From Scedosporium boydii (Eukaryota; Ascomycota; Sordariomycetes; Microascales; Microascaceae), in the NCBI GenBank assembly GCA_002221725.1, contig NJFT01000441.1:1-10107 (forward strand): a DNA stretch of 10,107 nt. Reading direction: 5' to 3'. The notes beneath the pieces are model-generated. The model saw only the letters and a list, made by a program, of their open reading frames with translations, was not told where the DNA came from and did not search any database. The position numbers and the translations under genes are program-made. This document shows positions 7,756 through 10,107 of this stretch, piece after piece (within the stretch, counting starts at the first letter, position 1; every line of letters starts with the position of its first letter).

Positions 7756-8719
7756 TACATTACTAGATCTATACAAGAAATGGGCCACCATTCAGCCTGG
7801 ATATATATGGACTCCCTTCGACTGGCGGCTTCACGTCCGCTGCGACGATCCACGGAGAAAGTGCAAGAACCCCTGTGACCGGGACGTCAATAACCGCGGC
7901 CCGTACGCCTACACGACCGTCCGCGACGCCAGTTCAAAGCTCGCACGCATCAACTTTTGCCCGCTATACTTCATCACGCCGAACCTCAAGGATGCTATCG
8001 ACAACGGTAAGAGCACGAACTTTGGGCCCGAATGGACGTATGACGTTGGCAGCTACCTCGGGAACAAGGCCCACGTGTCGGCCCATGAACTTATGCATAT
8101 CGACTGGGCTACTAACGCCAGAAAGTACGGCCCTAACCACTTGGTCGGAGACCTTAAGATGATAGCATACTACGGCGGTGGTAATACAGGGGAGTTTAAG
8201 GCCTACGGCTCTTAGTACGTCAAGGCCTTGGCGCGCTACCCTTACGACTCAGGCGAATGGACCATTCGCAATGCCGACTCCCTCGCCCTATACGCGACGG
8301 TCCGCTATATACAGAGCGAGCTCAATAATGTTTACCCGCACTTGCCCCTGGCGCCTGCTGCTCCCGACAGCGTGTACGACCCTAAAGTGCGTTCGGACAT
8401 GCTCAGGGCCAAGGAGAAGAACCTGCCCCCACTTGCCTTTGACCTCCGCGCCATTGACCTCTATAGCAATAACGGCACTATTTCGCTGCCGCCACCGCAC
8501 AACTTCTTCGACTCGAATAGCAACCCCGAGTGTCCGGCCTGGCAACCCACCGAGCCCTTGACAGAGCCGCCCCACAATGCCTGGAACGAGGATACCGATG
8601 GCGATGATGATTACGTTGTCAACTTTAACCAGTTTGCGTCCGCCGCCGACCTCGGCGAGGAGTACATAAACAAGCTTAACGACTGGTGGAGCCAACTCTA
8701 CACATTAGCTCATGATTGA

Positions 8720-8860
8720 ATCATGCCGCTAGACTGTGAGCATGTTCATCCTGATGTTTGTACTGTTCTTCACCCTTAGGTGCGGCACTAGCGCGTTCAG
8801 CTAGAGAAATTCAACCAGGCTATGCTATGTCTAGATAGTTAAGCTAGGATGTAATAAAGA
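8720..8860. other. Short spacer between the peptidase-like frame and copy B
   Basis: AT-rich sequence with stops in all frames; it probably includes the 3' untranslated region of the peptidase-like gene. It ends at the sharp boundary of copy B (left flank AATAAAGA, then TACTGAAACGG). Confidence 0.4.
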
Positions 8861-9237
8861 TACTGAAACGGAGCAGTGCAGCCTGCCTGCACACTGCAAA
8901 AGAAAAGGAATAGTTCTGTCAATGGTTTATAGTATTTCCTGCAAGAAGCTGCTGCAGAACCCCTGGCAGGAATGGACAGTTGTCGGAACTGTTGATCAAT
9001 GGGAATAGAGCCAGATCATAGAAGAAGACGACCTCCTAATAGGGAGAGGTTGAAGAATCATGTCAGTGCCCAAAGGAGCACCCTGTGACATATGTCAAGC
9101 CGGAACAAGCAGCAGGACATCACCAATGATAACAATCAGTTAGAACTAAGTAAAAGAAGTCAATTAAACTGAAGAAAGAACTAGTAATAATAATAATGAA
9201 GAACTTGAGGAAGAAGAACTTGTCCCTCTCCCCGATG

Positions 9238-9429
9238 TGTCACAAGCTGCGCCGTGTGTGGGCTTGGGCAGTGGCCTACGCTAGTTTCCTTCATAAGTGG
9301 CAAAGTGGGTTGACTGAGTGCTCAGTCAACTTGGATTACCTTTTGGTCTAACGGCTTCGCCTGTTTCACTGAAAGGCGGATTAGTCAGCCTTTGCCCTGA
9401 TATGGAAGAACACTTCCCGATCTGTTATA
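9238..9429. mobile_element. 192-bp insertion, probable solo LTR, with 5-bp target duplication CGATG
   Basis: Copy B reads CCCGATG, then this insert, then CGATGAGAAGG, while copy A is continuous across the same site, so CGATG (9233-9237 and 9430-9434) is a 5-bp target duplication. The insert begins TGTCAC and ends GTTATA. LTRs normally end in CA; TA here would be explained by one C-to-T change in a CpA context, the RIP target. The size, 5' TG and 5-bp duplication fit a solo LTR of a Ty1 or Ty3 type element left by recombination. It has no coding frame. Confidence 0.72.
9309..9330. repeat. Perfect 22-bp hairpin within the 192-bp insertion
   Basis: GTTGACTGAG (9309-9318) is followed by TG and by its exact complement CTCAGTCAAC (9321-9330). 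This could be a binding site or RNA stem within the LTR; its function is unknown. Confidence 0.6.
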
Positions 9430-9463
9430 CGATGAGAAGGAAAAAAAGAAAAGAAATAACTAT

Positions 9464-9713
9464 TGTTACGGTCCTAACACTGGGGGCTGGTTGATCAACG
9501 GGATATCAAGCGGATACAGCTGGTGTCAGGGTCGTAGGGGCCTTTTGTGTGTAAACGAGGTAGTCAAGCAGTACCAATGATATAGAAGTGCGTATAATCG
9601 ATCGGTCGGTCTTCGCCCGTCCGATCGTGCTTCCTGTAGTCACGTGCCCCTCCGTCTGTTCTGCCGTTCCTCACCGCCCTTTCGGCGGTCCATGTTGCGG
9701 CCGAGCCGTGACA
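9464..9713. mobile_element. 250-bp solo LTR with 5-bp target duplication ACTAT
   Basis: Copy A reads AAATAACAATGCTCTGG across this site; copy B reads AAATAACTAT, then the insert, then ACTATGCTCTGG. The duplicated ACTAT lies at 9459-9463 and 9714-9718. The insert starts TGTTACGG and ends CCGTGACA, an imperfect inverted terminal repeat with canonical TG...CA ends. Length, ends and 5-bp duplication together are the classical signature of a solo LTR. Inside are two hairpins, at 9599-9627 and 9673-9689. There is no coding frame, and nothing else in the window matches it. Confidence 0.85.
9599..9627. repeat. Hairpin in the 250-bp LTR
   Basis: Eleven-base arms, CGATCGGTCGG and CCGTCCGATCG, with one mismatch, flank a 7-nt loop TCTTCGC. 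A second smaller hairpin, ACCGCC/GGCGGT with loop CTTTC, lies at 9673-9689. Confidence 0.5.
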
Positions 9714-9879
9714 ACTATGCTCTGGCCCCCCTGGGCAAAGAATAAAGTTCTTCCGCTGTGTCACGAGCCGACCTTTATGCAGGCCCAGAAGCGGTGACGC
9801 GCGGCAGAACGAAAGGCGTGGGCGGCCGGCCACAGGTGCCCGACGCCCAGGGAAGTGATCGTAGGAAGAGATCGATGAT

Positions 9880-9897
9880 CGGCAGCGATCGCTGCCG
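9880..9897. repeat. 18-bp perfect palindrome in the third LTR
   Basis: CGGCAGCGATCGCTGCCG is self-complementary over all 18 bases. It directly abuts the larger palindrome at 9897-9954. Confidence 0.7.
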
Positions 9898-9954
9898 CGA
9901 TCACTTCGATCATCTAGTGATCGGAAGTGATCACTAGATGATCGAAGTGATCGC
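9897..9954. repeat. 58-bp palindrome with 26-bp perfect arms in the third LTR
   Basis: The arms 9897-9922 and 9929-9954 are exact reverse complements (26 of 26) around a 6-nt centre GGAAGT. Counting from 9856 to 9954, GATC occurs ten times, far above chance. The position just upstream of the TATA box suggests a U3 enhancer-like array; that role is inference. Confidence 0.8.
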
Positions 9955-9981
9955 CTTGGAGAGCTTGGAAGAGAAGACGGC

Positions 9982-9989
9982 TATATAAA
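9982..9989 (+). promoter_or_regulatory. TATA box of the third LTR
   Basis: TATATAAA lies about 27 bp downstream of the palindrome, where the core promoter of an LTR U3 region is expected. It implies plus-strand transcription starting about 30 bp downstream and leaving the window. Confidence 0.55.
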
Positions 9990-10107
9990 CTACGGGTTCC
10001 GCCATGTATCTAGTTTATCTTTCAAGACTCTCCAGTAGTCAATACAAGTACAACTACGACCTACACTTGTATACGCACCTCTACTATATCATTGTGAATA
10101 CTGCTTG

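Larger units (their letters stand above)
7079..8719 (+). pseudogene. M35-like zinc metallopeptidase with FG-GAP-like N-terminus, truncated and with an in-frame TAG
   Basis: One frame is open from 7079 to 8719 except for TAG at 8213-8215. Around 7160-7290 it reads ENLHFANVGGLGRADLIDV and KAWTYFNTCPGGD, like the last FG-GAP/VCBS-type repeat found at the ends of fungal secreted enzymes. The peptidase part contains WNEAAAVEYLGPPAL, LHVRCDDP, INFCPLYFITP and VSAHELMHIDW, with the zinc-binding HExxH at 8084-8098. After the TAG it continues as YVKALARYP and TIRNADSLALYATVRYIQ, resembling the region after the active site of M35 lysine-specific endopeptidases (YG...NADN). The tail is acidic and ends SQLYTLAHD at TGA 8717-8719. 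The family hydrolyses peptide bonds outside the cell, but here there is no signal peptide and no ATG before the conserved part; the first in-frame ATG is 7364. I call it a 5'-truncated pseudogene, or a gene whose first exons I cannot see. Recoding of the TAG is considered in the findings. Confidence 0.75.
8861..10107 (-). mobile_element. Second, inverted copy of the 505-bp element (copy B), split by three LTR insertions; runs off the window
   Basis: Three blocks, 8861-9237, 9430-9463 and 9714-9758, read on the minus strand as consecutive parts of copy A (5346 down to about 4909). Their summed length (about 446 bp without the duplicated target bases) agrees with the 438 bp of copy A they cover. 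The last about 66 bp of the element and its other terminal repeat must lie beyond the LTR that starts at 9759. The outer end TACTGAAACGGAG at 8861 equals the complement of the right end of copy A. The orientation is opposite to copy A. No coding capacity is seen. Confidence 0.75.
9759..10107 (+). mobile_element. LTR retrotransposon 5' part (third LTR), runs off the window
   Basis: Similarity to copy A stops after TTCTTCCGCTG, where TGTCACGAGCCG begins; the last bases before it, CGCTG (9754-9758), are the predicted target duplication. The sequence then has a GC-rich part, a palindromic GATC-rich part, a TATA box (9982-9989) about 225 bp in, and a pyrimidine-rich tail, the order expected of U3 followed by R/U5. 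The right LTR end and the second target duplication are outside the window, so I cannot tell whether this is a solo LTR or a complete element. The intact TATA box and perfect palindrome suggest it is the youngest of the three insertions. Confidence 0.65.

Noticed and set aside
7241..7791. Long minus-strand frames opposite the peptidase
   Set aside because: They are shadows of the plus-strand coding sequence with no independent support.
8181..8215. 35-nt intron (GTAATA...CTCTTAG) that would remove the TAG
   Set aside because: It is too short for a fungal intron and would remove peptidase-like residues (KAYG).
8144..8215. 72-nt intron ending exactly at the TAG
   Set aside because: It would preserve frame, but the removed part contains the YG motif expected of the domain and lacks a branch site; editing or decay explains the stop better.
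9564..9833. Open frames across 9564-9833
   Set aside because: They cross the boundaries of the 250-bp LTR, copy B and the third LTR, so they are mosaics of unrelated repeats.
1..10107. tRNA, rRNA or CRISPR features
   Set aside because: I found no cloverleaf with a T-arm consensus, no rRNA-like stretch, and no regularly spaced direct repeats.

Overview
The window looks like nuclear DNA of a filamentous ascomycete (Pezizomycotina, probably Sordariomycetes or a relative). The reasons are two short GT...AG introns (83 and 113 nt), one with a perfect GCTAAC branch site, fungal-type Swd2 and SRP9 sequences, several decayed genes, and nested LTR retrotransposon remnants with CA-to-TA changes of the kind left by repeat-induced point mutation (RIP). 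Nothing prokaryotic is present.

Left part (1-2300), conserved and intact: the first exon of a signal recognition particle SRP9/SRP21 gene runs off the left edge on the minus strand. It is followed by a complete three-exon minus-strand gene for the WD40 protein Swd2, a subunit of the COMPASS H3K4 methyltransferase and of the cleavage/polyadenylation factor. Bases 2220-4042 hold no gene I can support.

Middle and right part (4043-10107), accessory and decaying: (i) 4043-4793 minus, a pseudogene of a fungal family I cannot name, with nonsense codons and frameshifts; (ii) 4842-5346, a 505-bp non-coding element with short terminal inverted repeats and TA ends (copy A), inserted 48 bp upstream of that pseudogene's ATG; (iii) weak coding traces at 5507-5665 and 5800-6087; (iv) 6103-6684 minus, a 193-residue hypothetical protein; (v) 7079-8719 plus, a divergently placed zinc metallopeptidase-like reading frame (HELMH motif, M35-like). 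It carries an FG-GAP-like N-terminal remnant, has no ATG in front of its conserved part, and has one in-frame TAG; (vi) from 8861 to the right edge, a second, inverted copy of the 505-bp element (copy B). Three LTRs have inserted into copy B: 9238-9429 (5-bp duplication CGATG), 9464-9713 (5-bp duplication ACTAT), and one starting at 9759 and leaving the window. Copy A is empty at all three sites, which gives an internal control.

The two oppositely oriented copies enclose a 3.5-kb gene segment (5347-8860), a composite-transposon-like layout. The most interesting points are this layout, the triple LTR insertion into one copy, the perfect 26-bp-arm palindrome in a GATC-rich stretch of the third LTR, and the single UAG in an otherwise continuous peptidase frame. 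That UAG could be decay or a target for the A-to-I mRNA editing known in Sordariomycetes.
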